A stretch of DNA of 64,000 bases from Ancylobacter sp. TS-1 (GTDB lineage: Bacteria; Pseudomonadota; Alphaproteobacteria; Rhizobiales; Xanthobacteraceae). Position 1 is the stretch's first letter. Each line of letters starts with the position of its first letter. This document shows positions 39,321 through 48,231 of the stretch, one piece after another. The stretch spans positions 1,364,001 to 1,428,000 of the forward strand of contig NZ_CP045144.1 of assembly GCF_009223885.1 (NCBI RefSeq), given 5' to 3'. Made by a program: the position numbers and the translations under genes. The notes beneath the pieces were generated by a model, which did no database searches, was not told the origin of the DNA, and worked only from the letters and a program-made list of their open reading frames with translations.

Positions 39321-41393
39321 ATGCAGCCCGCCGCCTATCTCGACAAGCTGAACCCGCAGCAGCGGCGCGCGGTCGAGCATGGCGTGGGCGGGCCCGGCGA
39401 CATCGCCGGCGGGCCGCTGCTGGTCATCGCCGGGGCCGGCTCGGGCAAGACCAACACGCTCGCCCACCGGGTCGCCCATCTCATCGTCAACGGCGTCGAT
39501 CCGCGCCGCATCCTGCTGCTCACCTTCTCGCGCCGCGCGGCGGCGGAGATGACGCGACGCGTCGAGCGTATCGCCGGGCAGGTGATGGGGCCGCAGGCGC
39601 GCACGCTGACCGAGGGGTTGACCTGGGCCGGCACCTTCCACGGCGTCGGCGCCCGGCTGCTGCGCGACTACGCACTACAGATCGGGCTGGACCCCAATTT
39701 CACCATCCACGACCGCGAGGACAGCGCCGACCTGATGAACCTCGTGCGCCACGAGCTCGGCCTGTCGAAGACCGAGAAGCGCTTCCCCACCAAGGGCACG
39801 CTGCTGGCCATCTATTCGCGGGCGGTCAATGCCGAGCAGCCGCTGGAGGAGGTCATTGGCCGCGCCTTCCCCTGGGTGTCGGGCTGGAACGCCGAACTGA
39901 AGGCGATCTTCTCCGCCTATGTCGAGGCCAAGCAGCGCCAGAACGTGCTCGATTACGACGATCTGCTGCTCTACTGGGCGCAGATGGCGAGCGAGCCGGC
40001 GCTCGCCGCCGACCTCGCCGCCCGCTTCGACCATGTGCTGATCGACGAGTATCAGGACACCAACAGGCTGCAGGCGACCATCCTGCTCGGGCTGAAGCCC
40101 GACGGGCGCGGCCTGACCGTGGTCGGTGACGACGCCCAGTCGATCTATTCCTTCCGCGCCGCCAATGTGCGCAACATCCTCGACTTTCCCGGTCATTTCA
40201 GCCCACGCGCGGACACGGTGATGCTGGAGCAGAACTACCGCTCCACCCAGCCCATCCTCGCCGCCGCCAATGCGGTGATCGACTTCGCCAGCGAGCGCTA
40301 CGCCAAGAACCTGTGGTCGGAGCGCGCCTCTGCCGAGCGCCCGGTGCTGGTGAGCGTGCGCGACGAGATCGAGCAGGCGAACTTCGTCGCCACCCGCGTG
40401 CTGGAAAACCGCGAGGACGGCATCGCGCTGAAGGCGCAGGCGGTGCTGTTCCGCGCCGCCCACCACAGCGGCCCGCTGGAAGTGGAGCTGACCCGCCGCA
40501 ACATTCCCTTCGTGAAGTTCGGCGGCCTGAAATTCCTCGACGCCGCCCACGTCAAGGACGTGCTGGCGGTGCTGCGCTTCATGGAGAACCCGCGCGACCG
40601 CGTGGCGGGCTTCCGGGTGCTGCGCCTGCTGTCCGGCCTCGGCCCGGCCACCGCCGGGCGCATCCTCGACGCGGTGAGCGCCGAGGGGACGCTGTTGCCG
40701 GCGCTGGAGGCGGTGACGCCGCCGGCGCGGGCGGAGGAGGAGTGGCCGGCCTTTCTCGCCCTTGCGCGGACGCTGAAATCGCCGGCGGCCGGCTGGCCGG
40801 GCGAGCTCGACCTCGTGCGGCAATGGTACGAGCCGCATCTGGAGCGCATCCACGAGGACGCGCCGAGCCGGCAGGCCGACCTTGTGCAACTCGCGCAGAT
40901 CGCGGCGAGCTATCCGTCCCGCGCCCGCTTTCTCACCGAACTGACGCTCGACCCGCCCGACGCCACCAGCGCCGAGGCCGGACCGCCCCATCTCGACGAG
41001 GATTACCTGATCCTCTCCACCATCCATTCCGCCAAGGGGCAGGAATGGAAGTCGGTCTTCGTGCTCAACGCGGTCGACGGCTGCATCCCCATCGACCTCG
41101 GCGCCGGCACGCGCGAGGAGATCGAGGAGGAGCGCCGCCTGCTCTATGTCGCAATGACGCGCGCAAAGGACAGCCTGCACCTGATGCTGCCGCAGCGCTT
41201 CTTCGTCCACGGGCAGGCCGCGCGCGGCGACCGGCATGTCTATGCCGCGCGCACCCGCTTCATCCCGCCCACGATCCTCAACCGCTTCAGCGTCGCCGCC
41301 TGGCCGCCGGCGCAGCCCGAGGCCCCCGCCTCGCGCGCCGAGCCCGCCGCGCGTATCGACATCGGCGCGCGCATGCGGTCCATGTGGAAATAG
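39321..41393 (+). CDS. UvrD/Rep-like superfamily 1 ATP-dependent helicase
   Basis: A 690-residue 3'-5' helicase. Motif Q is LDKLNPQQRRAVEHG, Walker A LLVIAGAGSGKTNTLAHRV, motif Ia LTFSRRAAAEMTRR, Walker B DHVLIDEYQDTN, motif III GDDAQSIYSFRAA, then motif IV EQNYRSTQPIL, motif V STIHSAKGQEWKSVF and motif VI RRLLYVAMTRAKDSLHL. It is shorter than canonical UvrD (about 720-750) and is likely a second UvrD/PcrA paralogue for repair or fork clearing. The ATG at 39321 gives the family start; the upstream frame overlaps the terminator. Confidence 0.93.
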   Translation: MQPAAYLDKLNPQQRRAVEHGVGGPGDIAGGPLLVIAGAGSGKTNTLAHRVAHLIVNGVDPRRILLLTFSRRAAAEMTRRVERIAGQVMGPQARTLTEGLTWAGTFHGVGARLLRDYALQIGLDPNFTIHDREDSADLMNLVRHELGLSKTEKRFPTKGTLLAIYSRAVNAEQPLEEVIGRAFPWVSGWNAELKAIFSAYVEAKQRQNVLDYDDLLLYWAQMASEPALAADLAARFDHVLIDEYQDTNRLQATILLGLKPDGRGLTVVGDDAQSIYSFRAANVRNILDFPGHFSPRADTVMLEQNYRSTQPILAAANAVIDFASERYAKNLWSERASAERPVLVSVRDEIEQANFVATRVLENREDGIALKAQAVLFRAAHHSGPLEVELTRRNIPFVKFGGLKFLDAAHVKDVLAVLRFMENPRDRVAGFRVLRLLSGLGPATAGRILDAVSAEGTLLPALEAVTPPARAEEEWPAFLALARTLKSPAAGWPGELDLVRQWYEPHLERIHEDAPSRQADLVQLAQIAASYPSRARFLTELTLDPPDATSAEAGPPHLDEDYLILSTIHSAKGQEWKSVFVLNAVDGCIPIDLGAGTREEIEEERRLLYVAMTRAKDSLHLMLPQRFFVHGQAARGDRHVYAARTRFIPPTILNRFSVAAWPPAQPEAPASRAEPAARIDIGARMRSMWK

Positions 41394-41406
41394 GGACCAA
41401 GAAGCT

Positions 41407-41501
41407 GTCATCCCGGACGCCCGCAGGGCGATCCGGGATCGTCCCACAAGCCATCAACGGCACGCGATCCCGGCTCTACGCTTCGCTCCGGCCGGGATGA
41501 T
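41407..41501. repeat. Dispersed palindromic intergenic repeat, type A, copy 2
   Basis: A 95-bp element with outer arms GTCATCCCGG (41407-41416) and CCGGGATGAT (41492-41501) and inner GATCCGGGATCGT and GCGATCCCGGCTC blocks, aligning along its length with the copy at 14900-14991. It lies 14 bp after the helicase stop and before the convergent XRE gene. Confidence 0.8.
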
Positions 41502-41520
41502 GCGGAAACCGGAATGCCGC

Positions 41521-41748
41521 TCAGCGGATGCGTACGCCCGGGCCGTGCTCGCCGGGCGGCAGCAGCATGACCCCGGCGTCCTGAAGCGTGCGGACGAGCA
41601 TCGATTCCGTTCCGCGGTGCAGGACGTGGCGGTGCCGCTCGAAGTCACGGACGGTGCTGCGGGAAACGCCGGCGCGTTCCGCGAGGTGCTCCTGGGTCCA
41701 GTTGAGCAGCCCGCGTGCGGCGCGGCATTGTTCGGGCGCCAATTCCAT
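41521..41748 (-). CDS. Small XRE-type helix-turn-helix regulator
   Basis: A 75-residue protein consisting almost only of a Cro/CI-type HTH: CRAARGLLNWTQEHLAERAGVSRSTVRDFERHRH, with the usual Q-x-x-L-A-x-x-A-G-V-S pattern. A short tail follows (LVRTLQDAGVMLLPPGE), the arrangement found in many small alphaproteobacterial XRE proteins. It is divergent from the Mrp antiporter operon with a 97-bp shared promoter region and could control it, which is inference from position. Confidence 0.87.
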   Translation of the reverse strand: MELAPEQCRAARGLLNWTQEHLAERAGVSRSTVRDFERHRHVLHRGTESMLVRTLQDAGVMLLPPGEHGPGVRIR

Positions 41749-41845
41749 CGCTTCTGCCTTGCGTGAAGACGACCAAATCAACCATAATGGGCGACATCTC
41801 GCAAGACTCTGAGGAAATCCGCCCGCAGGGAGGCTCCCGCTACCT

Positions 41846-44755
41846 ATGTCAAACGGCACGCTTCTCCTCGTCGCGCTGATTCTGCCCTTCCTGGGCAGTC
41901 TCGCCGCGGGGTTCCTGCCGACCCACGCGCGCAACGCCGCGGCGGTTCTGGCTGGAAGCGTGGCGGTGGCGGGAGGCGGCATCGTCATCTGGCTCTATGC
42001 CGGCGTCGCCGACGAAGGGCCGATCCGGCTGTGGCTGTCCTGGCTCCCGATGCTGGGGCTCGACTTCACGCTCCGGCTGGACGGCCTGTCCTGGCTTTTC
42101 GCCATCCTGATCTACGGCATCGGCGCGCTGGTCGTGCTCTATGCGCGCTACTACATGTCGCGCGAAGACCCGGTTCCGCGCTTCTTCTCCTTCCTGCTCG
42201 CCTTCATGGGCTCGATGATCGGCATCGTGATCTCGGGCAATCTGGTGCAGCTCGTCTTTTTCTGGGAGCTGACCAGCCTCTTCTCGTTCCTGCTGATCGG
42301 CTACTGGCACCATTCGGCGACGGCGCGCGACGGCGCGCGCATGGCGCTTACCGTCACCGGAACGGGCGGGCTGTGCCTGCTGGTCGGGGTGCTGCTGATC
42401 GGCCGCATCGTCGGCAGCTACGACATCGACCAGGTGCTGGAGGCGCGCGACCTCATCGTCGACAGCAGCCTCTACGAGCCGGCCTTGGTGCTGATCCTGC
42501 TCGGCGCCTTCACCAAGAGCGCGCAGTTTCCGTTCCATTTCTGGCTGCCGCACGCCATGGCGGCACCCACCCCGGTCTCCGCCTATCTGCACTCGGCGAC
42601 CATGGTGAAGGCCGGCATCTTCCTGCTGATGCGGCTCTGGCCGGTGATGGCCGGCACCGACGCGTGGTTCTATCTCGTCGTGCCGGCGGGACTGGTGACG
42701 CTGCTGCTCGGCGCCTTCATCGCCATCTTCCAGCAGGACCTGAAGGGGCTGCTGGCCTATTCGACCATCAGCCATCTCGGGCTGATCACGCTTCTGCTCG
42801 GCCTCGGCAGCCCGCTGGCGGCGGTGGCGGCGGTCTTCCACACGCTGAACCACGCCATCTTCAAGGCCTCGCTGTTCATGGCCGCCGGCATCATCGACCA
42901 CGAGACCGGCACGCGCGACCTCCGCAAGCTCAGCGGCCTGTACCGCTACATGCCGTTCACCGCGACGCTGGCCATGGTCGCCGCCGCCGCCATGGCCGGC
43001 GTGCCGCTGCTCAACGGCTTCATCTCGAAGGAGATGTTCTTCGCCGAGGCGGTGGCCGAGCATACCGGCTCGCTGCTCGACGACAGCCTGCCCTACTGGG
43101 CGACGCTGGCCGGCGTGTTCAGCGTTACCTATTCGCTGCGCTTCATCCTCGGCGTGTTCTTCGGCCCGCCCCCGATCGGCCTGCCGCATCGCCCGCACGA
43201 GCCGGCGCACTGGATGCGCTTTCCCATCGAGCTTCTGGTGCTGATCTGCCTGCTGATCGGCATCGTGCCCGGGCTGACGGTCGGGCCGATGCTCGCCACC
43301 GTCGTGAAGGGCCTGCTCGACGCCACGCCGCCCTATTACAGCCTCGCGCTCTGGCACGGCTTCACCCTGCCGCTGCTGATGAGCTTCATCGCGCTGGCCG
43401 GCGGCGTGCTGCTGTATTTCTCCCTGCGCCGCTATCTGGAGAGCGGCATAGAGGGGCCGCCGCTCCTGCGCGATCTCAAGGGCCAGCGCATCTTCGAGAA
43501 GCTGCTGGTGACGATCTCCTGGCAATGGGCGCGCGCGGCCGAGTCGGCGCTCGGCACGCGCCGGCTGCAGCCGCAGATGCGCATCGTCATCGCGCTGGCG
43601 GTGGCGGCGGCGCTGTCGCCCTTCATCGTCAACGGGGCGGTCGGCGCCGGCAGCCTGCCCGGCTCGCCGGTGGCGCCGGCCTTCGCGCTTCTGTGGGCGG
43701 TCGGCATCGCCTGCGCGCTCAGCGCCGCCTATCAGGCCAAGTATCACCGCTTCGCCGCGCTGGTGCTGGTGGGCGGCGCCGGCCTCGTCACCTGCGTCAC
43801 CTTCGTCTGGCTGTCGGCGCCGGACCTCGCGCTCACCCAGCTCCTGGTCGAGATCGTGACCACGGTGCTGCTGCTGCTCGGCCTGCGCTGGCTGCCCAAG
43901 CGGATCGAGGAGGTCTACCCGACGCGGCCGCCGCTGGGCGTGCTCGTGCGCCGCTATATAGACCTCGCCCTCGCCTGCTCGCTCGGCGGGCTGATGGCCT
44001 TCCTCGCCTATTGCCTGATGACCCGCCCGGTGCCCGACACCGTGTCGCGCTTCTTCGTCGAGCGCGCCTACACGGAGGGCGGCGGGCGCAACATCGTCAA
44101 CGTCATACTGGTCGACTTCCGCGGCTTCGACACCATGGGCGAGATCGTGGTTCTGTGCCTCGCCGCGCTGACCGTCTTCGCCCTGCTGCGCCGCTTCCGC
44201 CCGGCGCCGGAGAGCGTCGCGGCGCCCGAGCAGCAGCGCGTGCAGAACGCCTATGACGAGGCCGAGCCGGACCGCTCGCCGGGCGACACCGTGACCGACT
44301 ACATGCTGATCCCGCGCCTGATCATGAACTGGCTGTTCCCGGTCATCGCGGTGATGGCGGTCTATCTGTTCATCCGCGGCCACGACCTGCCGGGCGGCGG
44401 CTTCGCGGCCGGCATCACCCTCTCCATCGCCTTCGTGGTGCAGTACATGGCGAGCGGCACGCGCTGGGTGGAGGACCATCTGCGCGTGCTGCCGCTGCGC
44501 TGGATGGGGCTCGGCCTGCTCACCTCGGCGGCGACGGGGGCCGGCTCCTGGTGGTTCGGCTACCCGTTCCTCACCTCGCATTTCCAGTATCTGGACATTC
44601 CCTTCATCGGCAAGATGCCGGCGGCGTCCGCCCTTTTGTTCGACCTCGGCGTGTTCTCGCTGGTGGTCGGCGCCACCGTGCTGATCCTGATCGCCCTCGC
44701 CCATCAGTCGCTGCGCAGCTCGCGCGCCGCCCAGGCGGCGGAGGGAGGCGACTGA
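41846..44755 (+). CDS. phaAB: Mrp/Pha cation:proton antiporter, fused subunits A and B
   Basis: A 969-residue membrane protein. Residues 1 to about 780 are MrpA, related to complex I NuoL: the proton-channel motifs FFWELTSLFSFLLIGYWH and KSAQFPFHFWLPHAMAAPTPVSAYLHSATMVKAGIFLLMRL, and the MrpA-only C-terminal helices. Residues about 815-950 are an MrpB domain (LFPVIAVMAVYLFIRGHDLPGGGFAAGI), so A and B are one chain, as in Sinorhizobium PhaAB. The complex exchanges Na+ or K+ for protons and supports alkaline or salt tolerance. Its stop overlaps the next start (TGATG). Confidence 0.95.
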   Translation: MSNGTLLLVALILPFLGSLAAGFLPTHARNAAAVLAGSVAVAGGGIVIWLYAGVADEGPIRLWLSWLPMLGLDFTLRLDGLSWLFAILIYGIGALVVLYARYYMSREDPVPRFFSFLLAFMGSMIGIVISGNLVQLVFFWELTSLFSFLLIGYWHHSATARDGARMALTVTGTGGLCLLVGVLLIGRIVGSYDIDQVLEARDLIVDSSLYEPALVLILLGAFTKSAQFPFHFWLPHAMAAPTPVSAYLHSATMVKAGIFLLMRLWPVMAGTDAWFYLVVPAGLVTLLLGAFIAIFQQDLKGLLAYSTISHLGLITLLLGLGSPLAAVAAVFHTLNHAIFKASLFMAAGIIDHETGTRDLRKLSGLYRYMPFTATLAMVAAAAMAGVPLLNGFISKEMFFAEAVAEHTGSLLDDSLPYWATLAGVFSVTYSLRFILGVFFGPPPIGLPHRPHEPAHWMRFPIELLVLICLLIGIVPGLTVGPMLATVVKGLLDATPPYYSLALWHGFTLPLLMSFIALAGGVLLYFSLRRYLESGIEGPPLLRDLKGQRIFEKLLVTISWQWARAAESALGTRRLQPQMRIVIALAVAAALSPFIVNGAVGAGSLPGSPVAPAFALLWAVGIACALSAAYQAKYHRFAALVLVGGAGLVTCVTFVWLSAPDLALTQLLVEIVTTVLLLLGLRWLPKRIEEVYPTRPPLGVLVRRYIDLALACSLGGLMAFLAYCLMTRPVPDTVSRFFVERAYTEGGGRNIVNVILVDFRGFDTMGEIVVLCLAALTVFALLRRFRPAPESVAAPEQQRVQNAYDEAEPDRSPGDTVTDYMLIPRLIMNWLFPVIAVMAVYLFIRGHDLPGGGFAAGITLSIAFVVQYMASGTRWVEDHLRVLPLRWMGLGLLTSAATGAGSWWFGYPFLTSHFQYLDIPFIGKMPAASALLFDLGVFSLVVGATVLILIALAHQSLRSSRAAQAAEGGD

Positions 44756-45105
44756 TGGAAATCATCCTGTCGATCGGCATCGGCATCTTCGCCGCTTCGG
44801 GCGTGTGGCTCATCCTGCGCCCGCGCACCTATCAGGTCATCATCGGCCTCTCGCTGGTCTCCTACGCGGTCAACCTGTTCATCTTCGCCATGGCCGGCGG
44901 CGGACTGCGGGTCGGCGCCCCGCCGATCATCGGCACGGGAACGGCCGGCGACCCCACCGTGCTGGCCGACCCGATCCCGCAGGCGCTGGTGCTGACCGCC
45001 ATCGTCATCGGCTTCGCCATGACGGCGCTGTTCCTCGTCGTGCTGCTCGCCGCGCGCGGGCGCACCGGCACCGACCATGTCGACGGACGGGAGCCGGAGC
45101 GATGA
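44755..45105 (+). CDS. phaC: Mrp/Pha antiporter subunit C
   Basis: A 116-residue NuoK-like subunit with three helices (IILSIGIGIFAASGVWLIL, YQVIIGLSLVSYAVNLFIFAMAG and PQALVLTAIVIGFAMTALFLVVLL). The ADPIPQALVLTAIVIGFA motif is the MrpC hallmark. Start overlaps the phaAB stop and its stop overlaps the phaD start (ATGA), so it is translationally coupled on both sides. Confidence 0.95.
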   Translation: MEIILSIGIGIFAASGVWLILRPRTYQVIIGLSLVSYAVNLFIFAMAGGGLRVGAPPIIGTGTAGDPTVLADPIPQALVLTAIVIGFAMTALFLVVLLAARGRTGTDHVDGREPER

Positions 45106-46760
45106 CCGGCGCGACGACCCCGGCAATCGAGCATCTCGCCATCCTGCCGGTCCTGCTGCCGCTGGCGGTGGGCGCCTTCATGCTGCTGTTCGACGAGCGC
45201 CGGCGCCTGTTGAAGATGGTGCTAAGCCTTGCCACCGTGCTGGCCCTTCTGGGCATCGCGGTCACGCTGATCGTGCTGGTCAACATGCCCTCGGGCGACC
45301 GCTGGTCGACCATCTTCGTCTATCCGCTCGGCAACTGGCCGCCGCCCTTCGGCATCGTGCTGGTGGTCGACCGCCTCGCCGCGATGATGCTGCTTCTGAC
45401 CGCCCTGCTCGGCAGCGCGACGCTGCTCTTCGCCATGGCGCGCTGGCACAAGGCGGGGCCGCGCTTCTACACGCTGTTCCTGCTGCTGCTGACCGGCCTG
45501 AACGGCGCTTTCCTCACCGGCGACCTGTTCAACCTGTTCGTCTTCTTCGAGATCCTGCTCGCCGCCTCCTACGGGCTGGTGCTGCACGGCTCCGGCACGG
45601 CGCGGGTGCGGGCGGGGCTGCATTACATCCCGATCAACCTCGTCGCCTCCTCGCTCTTCCTCATCGGCGTCGCGGTGATCTACGGCGTCACCGGCACGCT
45701 CAACATGGCGGATCTGAGCCGCATCGTGCCGACGCTGGAGCCGCAGGCGCGCGTGCTGATGGAGGCCGGCGCGGCGGTGCTCGGCATCGCCTTCCTGGTG
45801 AAGGCCGGCATGTGGCCGCTGAGCTTCTGGCTGCCGACCACCTATGCCGCCGCCTGCGCGCCGATCGCGGCGATGTTCGCCATCATGACCAAGGTCGGCG
45901 TCTATGTGATCCTGCGCCTGTTCCTGCTCTGCTTCGGCGACGAGGCCGGCGCCTCGGAGGAATTCGGCGCGCTCTGGCTCTATTATGGCGGCATGGCCAC
46001 CATCGCCTTCGGCGCCATCGGCGTGCTGGCCTCGCAGTCCATGCAGCGGCTCGGCGGCTATGCGGTGCTGGTGTCCTCCGGCACGCTGCTCGCCGCCATC
46101 GGCACCGGCAACAGTGCGGTGATCTCCGGTGCGCTCTACTACATGGCCGCGTCCACCCTCGCCATCAGCGCCTATTTCCTGCTGGTGGAGCTGATCGAGC
46201 GCGGCCAAGCGGCCGGCGCCGACGTGCTGGCAGTGACGCTGGAAATTTTCGGCGACCCGGAGGAGGACATCGAGGACGAGGACGAGGAAGTCGGCGTCGC
46301 CATTCCCGCCACCATCGCCGTGCTGGGCGGCGCCTTCGTCGCCTGCACCGCGCTGCTCGCCGGCCTGCCCCCGCTTTCCGGCTTCATCGCCAAATTCGCC
46401 ATGCTGTCGGCGCTGATCAACGAGGCCGGGGACATTCCGGCCGCGCATTGGGCCTTCGTCGCGCTGCTGATGATGTCGGGCCTCGCCACGCTGATCGCCA
46501 TGACCCGCAACGGCATCCGCACGCTCTGGGTGCCGGCGGAGAACGAGATTCCGCGCGTGCGCGCCATCGAGGCGATCCCGGTCGGGGTGCTGCTGTTCCT
46601 GTGCGCGGCGATGACGGTCGCGGGCGGTCCGACCATGCGCTACATGGAGGCCACCGCGCAGATCCTCTACTGGCCCAGCGAATATGCCCGCGAGGTGCTC
46701 GGTCCCGCCGCTTCCGGCAATACTCCGGCCGGGCGTGCTGCGCCGGGAGGCACGCCATGA
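45102..46760 (+). CDS. phaD: Mrp/Pha antiporter subunit D
   Basis: A 552-residue NuoN/NuoM-like proton-channel subunit with about 14 helices. Motifs include LTGLNGAFLTGDLFNLFVFFEILLAASYGLVLHG and KAGMWPLSFWLPTTYAAACAPIAAMFAIMTKVGVYVILRL with the functional Lys. An acidic loop (DPEEDIEDEDEEVG, about residue 385-400) is unusual and faces the cytoplasm. Coupled to its neighbours by ATGA overlaps. Confidence 0.95.
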   Translation: MTGATTPAIEHLAILPVLLPLAVGAFMLLFDERRRLLKMVLSLATVLALLGIAVTLIVLVNMPSGDRWSTIFVYPLGNWPPPFGIVLVVDRLAAMMLLLTALLGSATLLFAMARWHKAGPRFYTLFLLLLTGLNGAFLTGDLFNLFVFFEILLAASYGLVLHGSGTARVRAGLHYIPINLVASSLFLIGVAVIYGVTGTLNMADLSRIVPTLEPQARVLMEAGAAVLGIAFLVKAGMWPLSFWLPTTYAAACAPIAAMFAIMTKVGVYVILRLFLLCFGDEAGASEEFGALWLYYGGMATIAFGAIGVLASQSMQRLGGYAVLVSSGTLLAAIGTGNSAVISGALYYMAASTLAISAYFLLVELIERGQAAGADVLAVTLEIFGDPEEDIEDEDEEVGVAIPATIAVLGGAFVACTALLAGLPPLSGFIAKFAMLSALINEAGDIPAAHWAFVALLMMSGLATLIAMTRNGIRTLWVPAENEIPRVRAIEAIPVGVLLFLCAAMTVAGGPTMRYMEATAQILYWPSEYAREVLGPAASGNTPAGRAAPGGTP

Positions 46761-47254
46761 GCCTCATCCGCAAGGTGCTGCCGCATCCGCTGCTGTTCCT
46801 CGCCCTCCTCGCCATGTGGCTGCTGCTGATGCAGAGCCTCTCCGCCGGCCAGCTCGTGCTCGGCGCAGTCGTGGCCTTCGGCGGCTGCTGGCTGATGGTG
46901 GCGCTCGATCCACCGCCGACGCGCCTGCGCCGCCCGCGCGCCGTGGCCCGCCTCGCCGGGCGGGTCTTCGTCGACGTGTTCCGCTCCAACATCGCCGTCG
47001 GCCGCATCATCCTCGGCGGCGAGGAGCGGCGCACCCATTCCGGTTTCATGAGCCTGCGGCTCGACCTGACCAACAGCTACGGCCTCGCCGTGCTGGCCAT
47101 CGTGCTGACCTGCACGCCGGGCACCCAATGGGTGCATTACGATCCCTCGCGCGGGGTCCTGATGCTGCACGTGCTCGATCTGGTGGACGAGAAGGAGTGG
47201 GTGCGCATCATCAAGCAGCGTTACGAGGCCCTGCTGATGGAGATCTTCGAATGA
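46757..47254 (+). CDS. phaE: Mrp/Pha antiporter subunit E
   Basis: A 165-residue MrpE with two N-terminal helices (PLLFLALLAMWLLLMQSLSAGQLVLGAVVAFGGCWLMV) and a cytoplasmic domain with the conserved VFRSNIAVGRIILGG, SYGLAVLAIVLTCTPGTQWV and the terminal EKEWVRIIKQRYEALLMEIF. Start and stop overlap phaD and phaF (ATGA). Confidence 0.94.
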   Translation: MSLIRKVLPHPLLFLALLAMWLLLMQSLSAGQLVLGAVVAFGGCWLMVALDPPPTRLRRPRAVARLAGRVFVDVFRSNIAVGRIILGGEERRTHSGFMSLRLDLTNSYGLAVLAIVLTCTPGTQWVHYDPSRGVLMLHVLDLVDEKEWVRIIKQRYEALLMEIFE

Positions 47255-47532
47255 GCGCGGCGATCCTCGGCTGGTCGATCACGGTGGCGCAGATACTGCT
47301 CGCCCTCGCCATGGCCTGCGCGGCGCTGCGCTTCATCCGCGGCCCGCGCGCGCAGGACCGCATCATCGGCCTCGACACCTTCTACGTGAATGCGATGCTG
47401 ATCCTGCTGACGCTGGGCATACGCAGCGGCGCCACGCTCTATTTCGAGGCGGCGCTGGTCATCGGCCTGCTCGGCTTCGTCGGCACGGTGGCGCTCGCCA
47501 AGTTCCTCATGCGCGGCGAGGTGGTCGAATGA
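47251..47532 (+). CDS. phaF: Mrp/Pha antiporter subunit F
   Basis: A 93-residue MrpF with three helices. The family motif RFIRGPRAQDRIIGLDTFYVNAMLILLTLGI, which contains the D-R-[IV]-x-A/G-x-D core, and the closing ALVIGLLGFVGTVALAKFL are present. Overlaps phaE and phaG by ATGA. Confidence 0.94.
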   Translation: MSAAILGWSITVAQILLALAMACAALRFIRGPRAQDRIIGLDTFYVNAMLILLTLGIRSGATLYFEAALVIGLLGFVGTVALAKFLMRGEVVE

Positions 47533-47891
47533 GCCCGGTTCCCGACCTGCCGCTCTGGGCGGCGCTCCTGGTCTCGTTCCTGCTCGTCGCCGGCGCGCTG
47601 GTGACGCTGATCGGTTCCATCGGCCTGTGGCGGCTGCCGAATTTCTACGCCCGGCTGCACGCCCCCTCGCTCGGCGCCACGCTCGGCACCGGCTCGATCC
47701 TCGTCGCCTCGATGATCTGCTTTTCGGTGCTGCAGAGCCGGCCGCTGGTGCACGAGGTGCTGATCGCCCTCTTCATCACCATCACCACGCCGGTGACGCT
47801 GATGCTGCTGGCCCGCGCCTCGCTCTACCGCGACCGCGTCGAGGGCAACCCGGACGCCCCCGAGAACGACCCCGAGCCGACCGACCCCTGA
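47529..47891 (+). CDS. phaG: Mrp/Pha antiporter subunit G
   Basis: A 120-residue MrpG with three helices. It carries VSFLLVAGALVTLIGSIGLWRLPNFYARLHAPSLGATLGTGSILVA and the ITITTPVTLMLLARASLYRDR end typical of the subunit, followed by an acidic tail. Last gene of the operon; 12 bp before a convergent small gene, with no obvious terminator. Confidence 0.94.
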   Translation: MSPVPDLPLWAALLVSFLLVAGALVTLIGSIGLWRLPNFYARLHAPSLGATLGTGSILVASMICFSVLQSRPLVHEVLIALFITITTPVTLMLLARASLYRDRVEGNPDAPENDPEPTDP

Positions 47892-47903
47892 GCGCGCGGC
47901 GCG

Positions 47904-48161
47904 TCAGCGGCGCGGATCGTCCGGCTCTTCGGGCGTGCCGTCGAGCGAACCGTCGACGGTTTGCAGCGTCTCCTTGTGGAAGCGCCCGCCGTCGCGGCGC
48001 GCCTCCTTGCCATCCGTGGGGTGATTGTCGTTGTCGACCTCGTCGAGCGGAGGGGCGAGCGGGTCGCTTACCCCGGTCAGCCGGTCGTCGAGCACGGCAT
48101 CGACATTGGCCGGGTCGACGACGACGGGATTCTGGTCGAGCCGGCGGGGATCGCGGACCAT
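47904..48161 (-). CDS. Small hydrophilic charged protein, unknown
   Basis: An 85-residue, acidic and probably disordered protein (RRLDQNPVVVDPANVDAVLD, then DNDNHPTDGKEARRDGGRFHKETLQTVDGS). The ATG at 48161 is preferred to one at 48167 because GGAGG then lies 7 nt upstream. No hydrophobic segment and no cysteine. Similar short charged proteins are often stress-induced, but I recognise no family. It lies between the antiporter operon and the sigma-54 activator gene, in the same direction as the latter. Confidence 0.6.
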   Translation of the reverse strand: MVRDPRRLDQNPVVVDPANVDAVLDDRLTGVSDPLAPPLDEVDNDNHPTDGKEARRDGGRFHKETLQTVDGSLDGTPEEPDDPRR

Positions 48162-48231
48162 GGTCATGCCTCCGTTGCTTGTCTGGAGAGGCAACGGGCG
48201 GCAGCGCGGCAGGTTCCCGCCGCGCGGCCGA

